A DNA stretch of 64,000 nucleotides from NCBI RefSeq assembly GCF_010501065.1, contig NZ_QVMM01000001.1, positions 45,083 to 109,082 of the forward strand. The letters run 5' to 3'. This document shows positions 25,923-35,514 of the stretch, one piece after another. Every line of letters begins with the position of its first letter. The stretch's first letter is position 1. The position numbers were made by a program, and so were the translations under genes. The notes under the pieces were generated by a model. That model was not told the origin of the DNA. It saw only the letters and a program-made list of their open reading frames with translations, and ran no database searches. This stretch comes from Dysgonomonas sp. 216. Its GTDB lineage: Bacteria; Bacteroidota; Bacteroidia; Bacteroidales; Dysgonomonadaceae.

Positions 25923-26420
25923 ATGACATGGTTCGATTTCCTAATATTCTTTATTGTCATCGCATCGGCTATTAGCGGATTCGTGTCGGGATTTATCATG
26001 CAACTGGCATCTTTAGTAGGTCTTATTGCTGGAGCATTCTTTGCCGGAAAAGTTGCAGTATATGTATATCCCTTTCTCGAACAGCTTGTCGATATACCCG
26101 ACAAACTAGCTGCACCATTGTCATTTGCCATAGCCTTTATCCTCATCATCATTGTTTTTGCGATAATGGGCAAATTAATAGACGGATTTTTCAAGGTTAT
26201 AAAAATCAACTTCATCAACCGCTTGGGAGGAAGCATTTTTTCGGTTGCAAAATGGCTGGTTATTGTCAGCATATTATTGAATATAACCATCGCCTTCGAC
26301 AAAAACCAACAACTTATAAAACAAGATGTACAGGAAAATTCCATCACTTTTAGACCTGTTAAAGAAATAAGCCTCTTTTTTATACCTTTTTTAGGATTTG
26401 ACTTCGAAGACGACAAATAA
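25923..26420 (+). CDS. CvpA-family membrane protein
   Basis: 165 residues with four membrane helices. The N-terminal WFDFLIFFIVIASAISGFVSG and the middle NRLGGSIFSVAKWLV are typical of the CvpA/colicin V production family, inner-membrane proteins needed in some species for colicin export and envelope homeostasis. Function outside Enterobacteria is poorly known. Single gene. Confidence 0.85.
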   Translation: MTWFDFLIFFIVIASAISGFVSGFIMQLASLVGLIAGAFFAGKVAVYVYPFLEQLVDIPDKLAAPLSFAIAFILIIIVFAIMGKLIDGFFKVIKINFINRLGGSIFSVAKWLVIVSILLNITIAFDKNQQLIKQDVQENSITFRPVKEISLFFIPFLGFDFEDDK

Positions 26421-26437
26421 TATTCAAAATAAAAAGT

Positions 26438-26445
26438 TAATTTTG
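26438..26445 (+). promoter_or_regulatory. -7 box for the Nudix/TPR/barrel genes
   Basis: TAATTTTG (TAnnTTTG), 57 bp before ATG 26503; no clear -33 element. Confidence 0.45.
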
Positions 26446-26502
26446 CTATTTTAAGAATCCACCGTAAACAACGGTCAAAACCTTAATAATAACAAAAGTA
26501 GG

Positions 26503-27057
26503 ATGCATCCACTCTCACAGTTTAAATACTGTCCCAAATGCGGCTCAGTCCGCTTCATCGAGAACAACTTCAAATCGAAAAAATGCGAAGACTGCAAATT
26601 TGTCTACTATTTTAACTCATGTGGCGCCACTGTTGCTTTAATCGTCAACGATAACAACGAATTATTAGTTGCAACCCGTGCTCACGAACCGGCAAAAGGC
26701 ACGTTAGATATGCCCGGTGGTTTTGTCGACATGGACGAAACAGCAGAACAAGCCGTTATTCGTGAAGTTAAAGAAGAAACAGGGCTGGATATAACCAATC
26801 CGAAATATCTTTTCTCGCTACCAAACATATACGTTTATTCTGGATTTGAGGTACATACCATCGACATGTTTTTTGTTTGCCTTTTATCGGGGGCTTACTC
26901 TTTAAAAGCAGACGACGATGTAGCAAAACTCGAGTTCATGAAACTTTCGGAGATTAAACCTGAACTTTTCGGACTAAAGTCGGTTAAATTAGGTATAGAA
27001 AAAATTCTATCCTCCGACATATTAAATAAAAAATTGTCAATTCTAAGAAACAAATAA
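26503..27057 (+). CDS. Nudix hydrolase with N-terminal zinc ribbon
   Basis: 184 residues. A zinc ribbon with C10, C13, C28 and C31 precedes a Nudix domain; the Nudix box (73-95) is complete: G73, five residues, E79, seven residues, REVKEETGL. The layout is that of small NudC-like or ADP-ribose pyrophosphatase-type enzymes that hydrolyse nucleoside diphosphates linked to another group. Substrate cannot be told. It is 9 bp before the TPR protein gene, so probably in the same operon. Confidence 0.9.
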   Translation: MHPLSQFKYCPKCGSVRFIENNFKSKKCEDCKFVYYFNSCGATVALIVNDNNELLVATRAHEPAKGTLDMPGGFVDMDETAEQAVIREVKEETGLDITNPKYLFSLPNIYVYSGFEVHTIDMFFVCLLSGAYSLKADDDVAKLEFMKLSEIKPELFGLKSVKLGIEKILSSDILNKKLSILRNK

Positions 27058-27066
27058 ATATAAAGT

Positions 27067-30057
27067 ATGAAAAAACTGCTTTTAGCATTGTGCATATCTG
27101 CCGGAACCCTATCGGGCTATGCTCAAAAAACAGTAAAAAACGAAAATCCCCTGAAATACTTCACCGAGGGAAAAGAAATGTTTATCGATAAAAACTACAC
27201 TGGTAGTATACATTCGCTAAACGAATTCAAAAAATATTCGACTGACGAAAAATTAAACGTCGAAGCCGACTATATGCTTGTTAGTTGCCTATACCTGCAA
27301 GGTAGCCCAAAAGCCGAAACCAAGTTACGGGAATTTGCCGAAGCTCATCCCGAAACTTATCATGCCAACCAGATTAATTTTTACATCGGATCGATATGCT
27401 TCGACAAAAAAGACTGGCAACAAGCATTATACTGGCTCGATCAAACCGATGTAAATTATCTCTCTCCGGGCGAACAAGAAGACTATGCTTACCGTATGGC
27501 ATATACAGGGCTTCAAAGCAACAGAAGAGACAATTCAAAACATCTGTTCAAAGCTTTGACCCATAACAGTAAAAAATACGCCGATCCTGCGAACTATTAT
27601 CTTGCTTACATTGATTTTCAGGACGGAGAATACGACAAGGCTCTTCCGGTTCTCGAAAAATTAAAGAATCGTTCCGAGTACAGGGAAGAAGCTTCGTTTT
27701 TGTTAACACAAGCACATTTTTTGCGCAACGATTTAAATAAAACGATAGAAGAAGGCGAAACATACATCAGCAACTATCCGCGAAACAAAAACACAGGCGA
27801 AGTATACCGTATGTTAGGAAACAGTTACAACCGCAAATACGATCTCAACAGCTCTATTCAAAAATACGAAAGGTACATGTCGCTCGAATCTTCGCCCATG
27901 CGCGAAGACATGTATTTGCTCGGATCTTCGTACTATCAAATTGGAAACTATCAGAAATCGGTTGATGCGCTGAAACTCGTAGCCTCAACAAACGATTTAC
28001 TTGGACAGGCTGCTTATATGGAGTTAGGACAAGCCTATCTGAAATTGACTGACAACCAAAATGCGCTAATGGCTTTCGAAGCGGCATCACGGGTCAACTT
28101 CGATCCGGCAACGCGCGAAGCTGCTCTGTTTAATTATGCTTTACTTACACATCAAACATCCGTATCTATTTTTGGCGAATCGATTACCGTATTTCAACGC
28201 TTCTTAAAAGAGTATCCGCAATCAAAATACCGCAACCAGATATACGACATTCTTGCATCGTCTTTCTTATCAACAAAAGACTACACCGCAGCATTAAACG
28301 CTATCAACGAAATACAGTCTCCGGGACAACAGATACTCGAAGCAAAACAGCTCATACTATTCCGTTTGGGTACTCAGGACTTCATCAATAACAACTATCA
28401 GGCTGCGAACAATAACTTCAACGCCTCGATAAATATGGGCAATTACAGCCCCAAGGCTCGCAACGAATCACACTTTTGGCGTGCCGAAATTGCATATCGT
28501 CAAGGTAATTTCCAAGCTGCCGCACGAGATTATCAAACGTATGTATCTAATGCACATTCAACCGATGTAAATTATGCCATAGCATATTACAACCTTGGAT
28601 ATTCACATTTCCAAATGAAACAATATACCGGTGCACTTAATAGTTTCCTCAAATATGTAGGAAACGAAACGATGCGCAGCAATGCAACATATGCCGACGC
28701 ACTTAACCGTATAGGCGACTGTTACCTGTACAACAGAAACTTTTCTTCGGCCGAAAAATATTATGCACAAGCTGCAACAGCTAATCCGAAAGATGCAGAT
28801 TATGCCGATTTTCAGAATGCTTTTGTTATGGGATTGCAACGCAATTATGCGGGGAAAATATCGGCACTCGACCGCATGATGACCAAATATCCTAATTCGC
28901 AATATCAAGATGATGCTTTATTCGAAAAAAGTAAGGCTTTGGTTATGATGAGAAGAGAGGGCGAAGCCATCAGGGCTATTGAAAAACTTACAGCCGAATA
29001 CCCTCAATCGCCATTTGTTGCCGAGGCAGGAGTTCAGCTCGGACAACTATACTTTAACGCAAACAATCCGAACAAATCGATAGAAGCTTACAAGCGCGTA
29101 ATTTCGAACTTCCCGAATTCGGAAGAATCCCGTATTTCGATAAAAAGTCTCGAAAGTGTTTACCGTGACATAAACGATATTCCAGGTTACGCCTCATACG
29201 TAAACTCTTTAGGTACAGGAATAGTTATTACCGCCTCGCGTCAGGATTCCTTATCGTTTCTTGCTGCCGAAAGCATTTACATGAAAGACAGTAAACCGAA
29301 GGCACGGACTGCAATGGCAAATTATTTACAATCGTATCCGAACGGAACATTCTCAAGCGATGCTCACTATTATCTGGGTGTTATAGCCTTTGAAGGAGGG
29401 AATAAAGAATCGGCTCTCGAAGATTTCAATTACGTAATACGATCGAACAACCGCAAATACCTCGACGACGCGCTTATATACGTATCGGGAATTGAGTTCG
29501 ACAGAAAAAACTATACCGCAGCCTACGAAGCATATAGCCACCTCGGAAAGGTTGCATCTAATGCCGACAACAAAAATGTAGCTCAACTTGGTATGTTGCG
29601 AAGTGCTTCGCAAATGAACAGAGACAACGAAGTTATTAGTGCCGCCTCGGAGTTATTAAACAATCAGAAAACATCGCCCGACATTGCTATTGAAGCGCTG
29701 TATTACAGGGCTAAATCGAGAATAAATACAAGCCAAACCGAAGCCGCCTTAAGCGATTTGCAGTTACTCGCTCGCGACACCCGTAATGTATTCGGCGCAG
29801 AAGCTCAATACCTGTTAGCAAACTCATATTACAGCAATAAACAATACGATAAAACTATTGAACAGGTTATGGGATTTGTAAAACAAGGTACCCCACACGA
29901 ATATTGGATGGCAAAAGCTATTATAGTTTTAGCAGACAGTTACAGGGCTAAAGGCGAAGATTTCCAAGCCAATCAATATCTCGAAAACCTGAATGCAAAT
30001 TATAAAGGAAGCGAAGCAGATATAAAAGAAGCATTAAAGGAACGTTTAAATAACTAA
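27067..30057 (+). CDS. Large TPR-repeat protein, exported
   Basis: 996 residues. Signal peptide (first 19 residues, ending SGYAQ) and then tetratricopeptide repeats through almost the whole length (for instance AYYNLGYSHFQMKQYTGALN, ADALNRIGDCYLYNRNFSSA, AEAGVQLGQLYFNANNPNKS, AQYLLANSYYSNKQYDKTIE). No membrane helix after the signal. Long exported TPR proteins in Bacteroidota often act as scaffolds for outer-membrane assemblies. It lies 24 bp before an outer-membrane barrel gene, which suggests the two proteins work together (inference). Confidence 0.85.
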   Translation: MKKLLLALCISAGTLSGYAQKTVKNENPLKYFTEGKEMFIDKNYTGSIHSLNEFKKYSTDEKLNVEADYMLVSCLYLQGSPKAETKLREFAEAHPETYHANQINFYIGSICFDKKDWQQALYWLDQTDVNYLSPGEQEDYAYRMAYTGLQSNRRDNSKHLFKALTHNSKKYADPANYYLAYIDFQDGEYDKALPVLEKLKNRSEYREEASFLLTQAHFLRNDLNKTIEEGETYISNYPRNKNTGEVYRMLGNSYNRKYDLNSSIQKYERYMSLESSPMREDMYLLGSSYYQIGNYQKSVDALKLVASTNDLLGQAAYMELGQAYLKLTDNQNALMAFEAASRVNFDPATREAALFNYALLTHQTSVSIFGESITVFQRFLKEYPQSKYRNQIYDILASSFLSTKDYTAALNAINEIQSPGQQILEAKQLILFRLGTQDFINNNYQAANNNFNASINMGNYSPKARNESHFWRAEIAYRQGNFQAAARDYQTYVSNAHSTDVNYAIAYYNLGYSHFQMKQYTGALNSFLKYVGNETMRSNATYADALNRIGDCYLYNRNFSSAEKYYAQAATANPKDADYADFQNAFVMGLQRNYAGKISALDRMMTKYPNSQYQDDALFEKSKALVMMRREGEAIRAIEKLTAEYPQSPFVAEAGVQLGQLYFNANNPNKSIEAYKRVISNFPNSEESRISIKSLESVYRDINDIPGYASYVNSLGTGIVITASRQDSLSFLAAESIYMKDSKPKARTAMANYLQSYPNGTFSSDAHYYLGVIAFEGGNKESALEDFNYVIRSNNRKYLDDALIYVSGIEFDRKNYTAAYEAYSHLGKVASNADNKNVAQLGMLRSASQMNRDNEVISAASELLNNQKTSPDIAIEALYYRAKSRINTSQTEAALSDLQLLARDTRNVFGAEAQYLLANSYYSNKQYDKTIEQVMGFVKQGTPHEYWMAKAIIVLADSYRAKGEDFQANQYLENLNANYKGSEADIKEALKERLNN

Positions 30058-30081
30058 GATATACTCCCAAAAAGATATATA

Positions 30082-31881
30082 ATGATGAAAACAATATATA
30101 AATCGACTATATTAGCTGCAATAGTACTGCCACTTTCCATCACTGCAAGTGCACAACAAACAGCAGCCAAAGATACGACGCTCAACCGTCAGATTTTGCT
30201 CGAAAAAGAGTTTGCCCCTACCCTACAGGATGCAAGCAAAATAAACACCCTGCCGGCTGTTCACGAGCCTGTTGTGAAACCCGTTAATTTACAATACGAG
30301 ACCAGCCGCCCTGCTATTAATTTCACTCAATACAGGATAAAAGACACAGGAGCAGGCGATATTATGACGGATATAGATTTCAGCAAAAAGCGAGGCTATT
30401 TCAATTTCGGAGCAGGAAGCCACGCCCAAATAAATACAGACTTTGGCTATAGAATATTGGATACAAACACTGACGAGCTCGATGTTTTTGCCCGTTTCAA
30501 TAACCTCAGCGGAAAAATTAATCTCGAAAATTCAGACGAAAAGGTTAAAGCGAAATATTCTGATCTGCTTATTAACGCCAAGTATCAACATAATTTCGAG
30601 CTTATAGCATGGCGATTATTAGCCGGATATGAAAACACAGGATTCAACTATTACGGAAGCCCTTTCATGCGTAATCCGGATAATTTCAATATTAATAAAA
30701 AACAAAGTTTAAACAACTTCAGTATTGGCACAGGACTAAAATCGACCGATAGCAATGAGTTTATATACGATGCAGCCATTAAATTCAATATATTCTCAAC
30801 AAAATACGGACCAAATATCGAAGACGATGGACCGAAAGGTAATATTATAGAAGGAAAATTTGACGTTGCTGCTCCTTTTGGAGCCGACAAGGTTGTAGGT
30901 ATAAACATGAATATCATGAACCAAAGTTTCAGTAAAGTCAAATTTATAGAAAACGCAGGTTTAGATAAGGACGACTATTTTCACAGTCTAACAAAAGCCA
31001 GTCTTAACCCTTACATCAGTTTCAAAGGAGATAGTTACTTTTTGAAGTTAGGAGTAAAAACCGATTATGCGATCGACAATAAAAACAAACTTGTGGTTGC
31101 TCCCGACCTTAAATTAGACTGGATATTTGCCGACAAAACTAAATTTTACGCAAATGTAACAGGGGGCATAAACGAAAACACTTATTTGCAGATAATGCGA
31201 GAGAATAGGTATGTAGATATGAGATCAAGAGTAGCTTATTCGAGAACTCCATTTGATTTGAAAGCGGGGATAGCATCAGCTGTTATCAGTGGTTTTGAAC
31301 TTGATATATTTGGCGGATACAAAAAAACTAAGGACGAGCATTTTTACGTGAATGGAGGACATATGATATATGGAGAGAGTATTGTATATATTATAGGGCA
31401 GACCGGATCGTGGGGAAATGTATCTACTCCCGGATATTATGATTTATCGACAAGTCATATAGGTGGGCAAATAAAAACCAGCCTTATTCCTCACACAGAT
31501 TTATCGGCCAAAGTGATAAAATATTTTTATGATGGACATAAAATAGAATACGCCGATTATCAGGGATATGCGGTTGGAAAAGAGAAAATCGGGAATTTAC
31601 CCGAACTAACATTAGATTTTAATGCCGATATAAAACCGATAGAGGCATTAACAATCTCGGCTAATTACCACCTAACAAACGGGCGTAAAACATTAATCGG
31701 AAACGAATTTAAAAAAATGAAAAACATTAATGAAGTTAACCTTCGGGGAAGTTTCCAAATTGTCGACTGGATTTCATTAAATGCTGAATTAAACAATGTA
31801 TTGAACCAAAAATATGAGACTTGGGTAGGTTACACTCATCTGGGTTTTAATTTTATGGCAGGAATAGGTATGAAATTCTAA
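30082..31881 (+). CDS. Outer-membrane beta-barrel protein (TonB-receptor-like, no plug)
   Basis: 599 residues. Signal peptide (ends ASAQQ), a short periplasmic segment (LLEKEFAPTLQDAS, NTLPAVHEP), then alternating hydrophobic strands with GDSYFLKLG- and NVLNQKYETWVGY-like elements, ending in the terminal phenylalanine GIGMKF. The end motif NxxNxKYE.W.GY is that of TonB-dependent receptors of Bacteroidota, but no plug domain or carboxypeptidase-like N-terminus is present. It follows the TPR gene in the same direction and is closed by a strong terminator. Confidence 0.8.
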   Translation: MMKTIYKSTILAAIVLPLSITASAQQTAAKDTTLNRQILLEKEFAPTLQDASKINTLPAVHEPVVKPVNLQYETSRPAINFTQYRIKDTGAGDIMTDIDFSKKRGYFNFGAGSHAQINTDFGYRILDTNTDELDVFARFNNLSGKINLENSDEKVKAKYSDLLINAKYQHNFELIAWRLLAGYENTGFNYYGSPFMRNPDNFNINKKQSLNNFSIGTGLKSTDSNEFIYDAAIKFNIFSTKYGPNIEDDGPKGNIIEGKFDVAAPFGADKVVGINMNIMNQSFSKVKFIENAGLDKDDYFHSLTKASLNPYISFKGDSYFLKLGVKTDYAIDNKNKLVVAPDLKLDWIFADKTKFYANVTGGINENTYLQIMRENRYVDMRSRVAYSRTPFDLKAGIASAVISGFELDIFGGYKKTKDEHFYVNGGHMIYGESIVYIIGQTGSWGNVSTPGYYDLSTSHIGGQIKTSLIPHTDLSAKVIKYFYDGHKIEYADYQGYAVGKEKIGNLPELTLDFNADIKPIEALTISANYHLTNGRKTLIGNEFKKMKNINEVNLRGSFQIVDWISLNAELNNVLNQKYETWVGYTHLGFNFMAGIGMKF

Positions 31882-31895
31882 AAAAGATAAAACGT

Positions 31896-31934
31896 AAAAA
31901 AGAGGGTTACTTTTAAGCTAACCCTCTTTTTTTG
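31896..31934 (+). terminator. Intrinsic terminator after the barrel gene
   Basis: Stem AGAGGGTTA (31901-31909) with TAACCCTCT (31919-31927), A-run before and T-run after (31927-31934). Confidence 0.9.
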
Positions 31935-32465
31935 TACCTTTGCATCCAAATTGAAATTCGGCATAAAGAAAATATCTTTTCTCTGGCTATTTATCTATAT
32001 ATGAGCATAGTTATTTACCAAAACAGCTAGTTATTTTCAAAAATGCAAAATTCAGTCCAAATCTGTCAGGTTTTATCAGTTTTCTGTTATTTATCAGAGG
32101 TAAACAAAACAGTAAATACTGTAAGGTATGTCAGGTTTTTGAAATAACAGGTTTTATAGTGGGGTTTACGCCATGCATAATTCTATATTGACAGAATAAG
32201 TGTTCTTTTAAATTATTCAGTTGTTTACTGCCGCGCATCTTATTGATGCTTGCCTTCGTTCATTTTGCGGCATGAGGCAAAAGAAATGCAAGGAATCTGT
32301 GATTCCGCACAGTTGCAACATAATTAAAGAACAAAAGTCTCCCCAATGGGGAGATACAGAGGGGCTAAACCTGTCAGAACTGTCAGGTTTTGAAATTAAA
32401 GGCCTTTGAGAACACTTTAAACGAGGAGTAATTCTATACAAATAGAATAAATATTAATAAGCTTA
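31935..32465. repeat. 530-bp non-coding region with short repeats and hairpins
   Basis: No convincing gene. The 11-mer TGTCAGGTTTT occurs exactly three times (32064-32074, 32129-32139, 32381-32391), with partial copies between. Two compact palindromes lie in the right part: GGAATC-TGT-GATTCC (32292-32306) and TCTCCCC-AAT-GGGGAGA (32338-32354), the latter followed by GATACAGAGGGGCT. This looks like a REP-type or other dispersed intergenic element rather than a gene; a 62-residue ORF inside it has no coding character. Confidence 0.6.
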
Positions 32466-33143
32466 ATGATAAAAAAACAAATTATATATATAACCACATT
32501 TGTACTATTTGTACAAATAGCATTTTGTGCATGTACAAAGCATGAAGAAAAGCCCTCAACTGCTTCTCAAAAAGAGAATGTAAAAACAACCCGTTTTTCG
32601 GGAAATTACAATAAAACATTTAACGATTTACACGATTTACATACCGATGCTGCAAAGAAAAACGGGATTATCCCAATGGCATTAAGAAGCGACACAATAA
32701 AGAGAGGAGAAAAACTAGTCAGAATACCAAGTGAGCTCCCTTTATATAAAACAGATAACCTGACACATTCGGTACCCTACCTTGTACCCAAAGCCGCCGA
32801 CCTGTTTATTGAAATATGCTCCGATTTTAGAGATTCTCTTATCAGCAAAAACATTCCACTTCATAAGCTGATTTTAACGAGTGTAACACGCACCGACGAA
32901 GACATAAAAAAACTGACAAAGCGAAATTACAACGCCAGTGATAATTCGGCACATTGCTATGGAACAACATTTGATATATCGTGGAAACGATTCGAAAAAA
33001 TAAATCCTTACAACGAGAGCCGGATAAGCAACGAACAACTAAAACTTGTACTCGGACAAGTTCTGCATAACCTGCGCGAGCGCAACAAGTGTTATATAAA
33101 ACATGAAAAGAAGCAGGCCTGTTTCCATATTACAGTCAGATAA
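32466..33143 (+). CDS. DUF5715 lipoprotein, M15-peptidase-like
   Basis: 225 residues. Lipoprotein-type signal (hydrophobic 6-20, AFCAC with cysteine 21 or 23). A metallopeptidase-like site is visible: SAHCYGTTFD gives H163 and D170 in the S-x-H-x6-D pattern of the M15/VanY-type D-Ala-D-Ala carboxypeptidases, and CFHITVR gives H221 near the C-terminus. The lipid anchor and the site suggest a role in cell-wall turnover. The family is known as DUF5715 in Bacteroidota; activity is inference. It is 9 bp before truA. Confidence 0.7.
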   Translation: MIKKQIIYITTFVLFVQIAFCACTKHEEKPSTASQKENVKTTRFSGNYNKTFNDLHDLHTDAAKKNGIIPMALRSDTIKRGEKLVRIPSELPLYKTDNLTHSVPYLVPKAADLFIEICSDFRDSLISKNIPLHKLILTSVTRTDEDIKKLTKRNYNASDNSAHCYGTTFDISWKRFEKINPYNESRISNEQLKLVLGQVLHNLRERNKCYIKHEKKQACFHITVR

Positions 33144-33152
33144 AATCGTCGT

Positions 33153-33911
33153 ATGAAAAGATATTTCATGTATTTGTCGTATAACGGCACTAATTATAAT
33201 GGCTGGCAAACACAGCCTAACGGGACAACAATTCAACAAACAATAGAAGATGCCCTTTCTGTTATTTTGAGAGTTTCCACACCCATTGTGGGAGCAGGGC
33301 GTACCGATGCAAAAGTACATGCACGAACGATGGTTGCCCACTTCGACTCTGAAATAAAGGAACTCGATGTTCATAATTTAACCGACAGGCTGAACGGTTA
33401 CCTACCGAACGATATTGCCATTAAAAAAATAGAACAGGTAAAAAACGATGCTCATGCCCGTTTCGATGCAACTTATCGGCTTTACCGATATTATGTTGTT
33501 ACTGAAAAAGACCCGTTCAGACAAGACTCCCATTTCAGGATGAGAGGAGAGCTCGATCTGGAAGCAATGAATAAATGTGCAAACGCATTATTCGATTACA
33601 CCGACTTCACAAGTTTCAGCAAATTGCACACCGATGTAAAAACCAATAATTGCAAGATAATGCAAGCCTCTTGGTTAAAAAACGGAAGCGAATATATTTT
33701 CACAATAAAAGCCGACCGATTTTTACGAAACATGGTCAGAGCCATTGTCGGAACACTTATCGACGTTGGTAAAGGCAAATTAAACGAAACCGATTTCAGG
33801 CAAATAATTGAAGAACAGAACAGATGCTCGGCAGGAATATCTGTTCCCGGTCACGCATTATACCTCGAAGAAGTTGGTTATAATGCAGATATAAAAGATA
33901 TTCAAAAATAA
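33153..33911 (+). CDS. truA: tRNA pseudouridine synthase A
   Basis: 252 residues. GAGRTDAKVHA at 47-57 contains the catalytic aspartate D52, and FTSFSKLHTDVKTNNC and RFLRNMVRAIVGTLIDVG are the usual later motifs. It isomerises U38-U40 in the anticodon stem of many tRNAs. Ordinary length and no odd features. 9 bp spacing on both sides indicates an operon with the DUF5715 and EamA genes. Confidence 0.97.
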   Translation: MKRYFMYLSYNGTNYNGWQTQPNGTTIQQTIEDALSVILRVSTPIVGAGRTDAKVHARTMVAHFDSEIKELDVHNLTDRLNGYLPNDIAIKKIEQVKNDAHARFDATYRLYRYYVVTEKDPFRQDSHFRMRGELDLEAMNKCANALFDYTDFTSFSKLHTDVKTNNCKIMQASWLKNGSEYIFTIKADRFLRNMVRAIVGTLIDVGKGKLNETDFRQIIEEQNRCSAGISVPGHALYLEEVGYNADIKDIQK

Positions 33912-33920
33912 AATTACAAC

Positions 33921-34820
33921 ATGTGGTTATTACTCGCCTTTATTTCGGCTTTTTTTCTTGGGTGTTACGATATTAATAAAAAATTATCGGTTAATAACAA
34001 TGCCGTTATACCTGTATTATTTTTCAACACGCTTTTTTGTACACTTTTCTTTCTGCCATTATTCTTAATATCCCGCTTTGGAGGTTTTTCGGCAGACAGT
34101 TCCGTTTTTTATGTTCCCGTTATCGAAATAGAACAGCATTTATATATTATCGTAAAATCGGCGCTGGTTTTATCGTCTTGGATATTCGGGTATTTTGCCA
34201 CCAAGCACTTGCCCTTAACTATTACCGGACCAATTAACGCAACCCGCCCCGTAATGGTTTTGGTAGGTGCATTACTCATATTTGGCGAACGATTGAATTT
34301 GTACCAATGGATAGGTGTTCTGCTCACAATAGTTTCGGTATTCCTCTTATCGGCCACAGGCAAAAAGGAAGGAATAAATTTTCGCCGCGATAAATGGATA
34401 CTTTTCATATTCCTAGCCTCGGTGCTAGGTGCAGCCAGTGGCTTGTACGACAAATACCTGATGCAACGAATAAGTTCGACCGCCGTACAGTTTTGGTACA
34501 ATTCGTATCAATGCCTCATGATGCTGGTTGTATTAATTGTTTTGTGGTATCCTAAACGAAAAAACAACACTCCATTTACATGGCGTTGGAATATCATTTT
34601 AGTCTCGTTATTCCTTACCATAGCCGACTTTGTTTACTTCTACGCTTTAACCGACCCCGATGCCATGATCTCGGTTATTTCGATGATACGCCGGGGCTCG
34701 GTAGTTGTGTCCTTTGCCGGAGGGGTTATGTTCTTCCATGAAAAAAACTTAAAAGGGAAAGTCCTCGATCTGATGCTCATTATAATAGGAATGTTTTTCC
34801 TATATTTGGGTTCAAAATAA
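33921..34820 (+). CDS. EamA/DMT-family transporter
   Basis: 299 residues with about ten membrane helices in two EamA halves (LPLTITGPINATRPVMVLVGALL in the first, ISVISMIRRGSVVVSFAGGVMF in the second), typical of the drug/metabolite transporter superfamily of inner-membrane exporters or permeases. Substrate unknown. Part of the truA operon, 9 bp after it. Confidence 0.85.
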   Translation: MWLLLAFISAFFLGCYDINKKLSVNNNAVIPVLFFNTLFCTLFFLPLFLISRFGGFSADSSVFYVPVIEIEQHLYIIVKSALVLSSWIFGYFATKHLPLTITGPINATRPVMVLVGALLIFGERLNLYQWIGVLLTIVSVFLLSATGKKEGINFRRDKWILFIFLASVLGAASGLYDKYLMQRISSTAVQFWYNSYQCLMMLVVLIVLWYPKRKNNTPFTWRWNIILVSLFLTIADFVYFYALTDPDAMISVISMIRRGSVVVSFAGGVMFFHEKNLKGKVLDLMLIIIGMFFLYLGSK

Positions 34821-34858
34821 AGCTATTAGTAAATATATTTTCCGAAATTATCTATAAG

Positions 34859-35500
34859 ATGAAAAGATTGTTATTCGCCATATTTTTCCTTTGTGTTTTT
34901 TCTATTACAAAAGCTCAAGACATTACATCGGTTTTCTTATCTGCTCCCAAAAATATATTATATGGAATAGATGCCGAAAGAAAAGATAAGCTGATTGCCA
35001 GCCCAACCGACACCACAAATGTTGAAGTATTAAGCGATTTGGAAGGAACTATGAAAAGACTAGCTATTTCGGACGACTACATTTCGCTGCAAACATCTAA
35101 AAAAGGATCAATACAAATCAAACTATTATCTTTAGTAAACGACTCTAAAATTATATGTGTAATAAACACTGTGTGCGGAAAAGTATGCGACAGTTACATC
35201 AGGTTTTACACTACACAATGGCAACTGCTCCCTGATAATGGCATGTTATTTCCGAAACTGGCAAAAGACTGGATTATAAAGAGCGATGCCGACCGCTTGT
35301 CGGACAACTTCAAAAATGCAATATCTGCATTAGATATGCTACCTGTAAAAATGGAGTTGAACGGAGAGAATGCCAATCTTAAACTGACAGCCGATATAAA
35401 GGGCTATTTATCGGAAGATGATTACAAAAACTTAGAACCATTTTTAATTGAATCAGAAAAGACTCTTAATTGGAATAAAATAGCTTTTAGCGAAAAATAA
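34859..35500 (+). CDS. DUF3256-family exported protein
   Basis: 213 residues. Signal peptide 1-19 (ends ITKAQ). Mature region matches DUF3256 (DITSVFLSAPKNILYGIDAE, LLSLVNDSKIICVINTVCGKVCDS, FYTTQW), a Bacteroidales family without known function. The pair of cysteines near 100-104 (CGKVC) could form a disulfide. Last gene of the truA group, 38 bp after the transporter. Confidence 0.85.
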   Translation: MKRLLFAIFFLCVFSITKAQDITSVFLSAPKNILYGIDAERKDKLIASPTDTTNVEVLSDLEGTMKRLAISDDYISLQTSKKGSIQIKLLSLVNDSKIICVINTVCGKVCDSYIRFYTTQWQLLPDNGMLFPKLAKDWIIKSDADRLSDNFKNAISALDMLPVKMELNGENANLKLTADIKGYLSEDDYKNLEPFLIESEKTLNWNKIAFSEK

Positions 35501-35514
35501 GCAATTATATTTTT

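Noticed and set aside
25892..26416. 174-residue minus-strand frame opposite CvpA
   Set aside because: It is the antisense of a clear four-helix CvpA-family gene.
32221..32409. 62-residue open frame in the repeat-rich spacer
   Set aside because: Cys/Lys-rich, no domain, overlaps palindromes and repeats; more likely non-coding.
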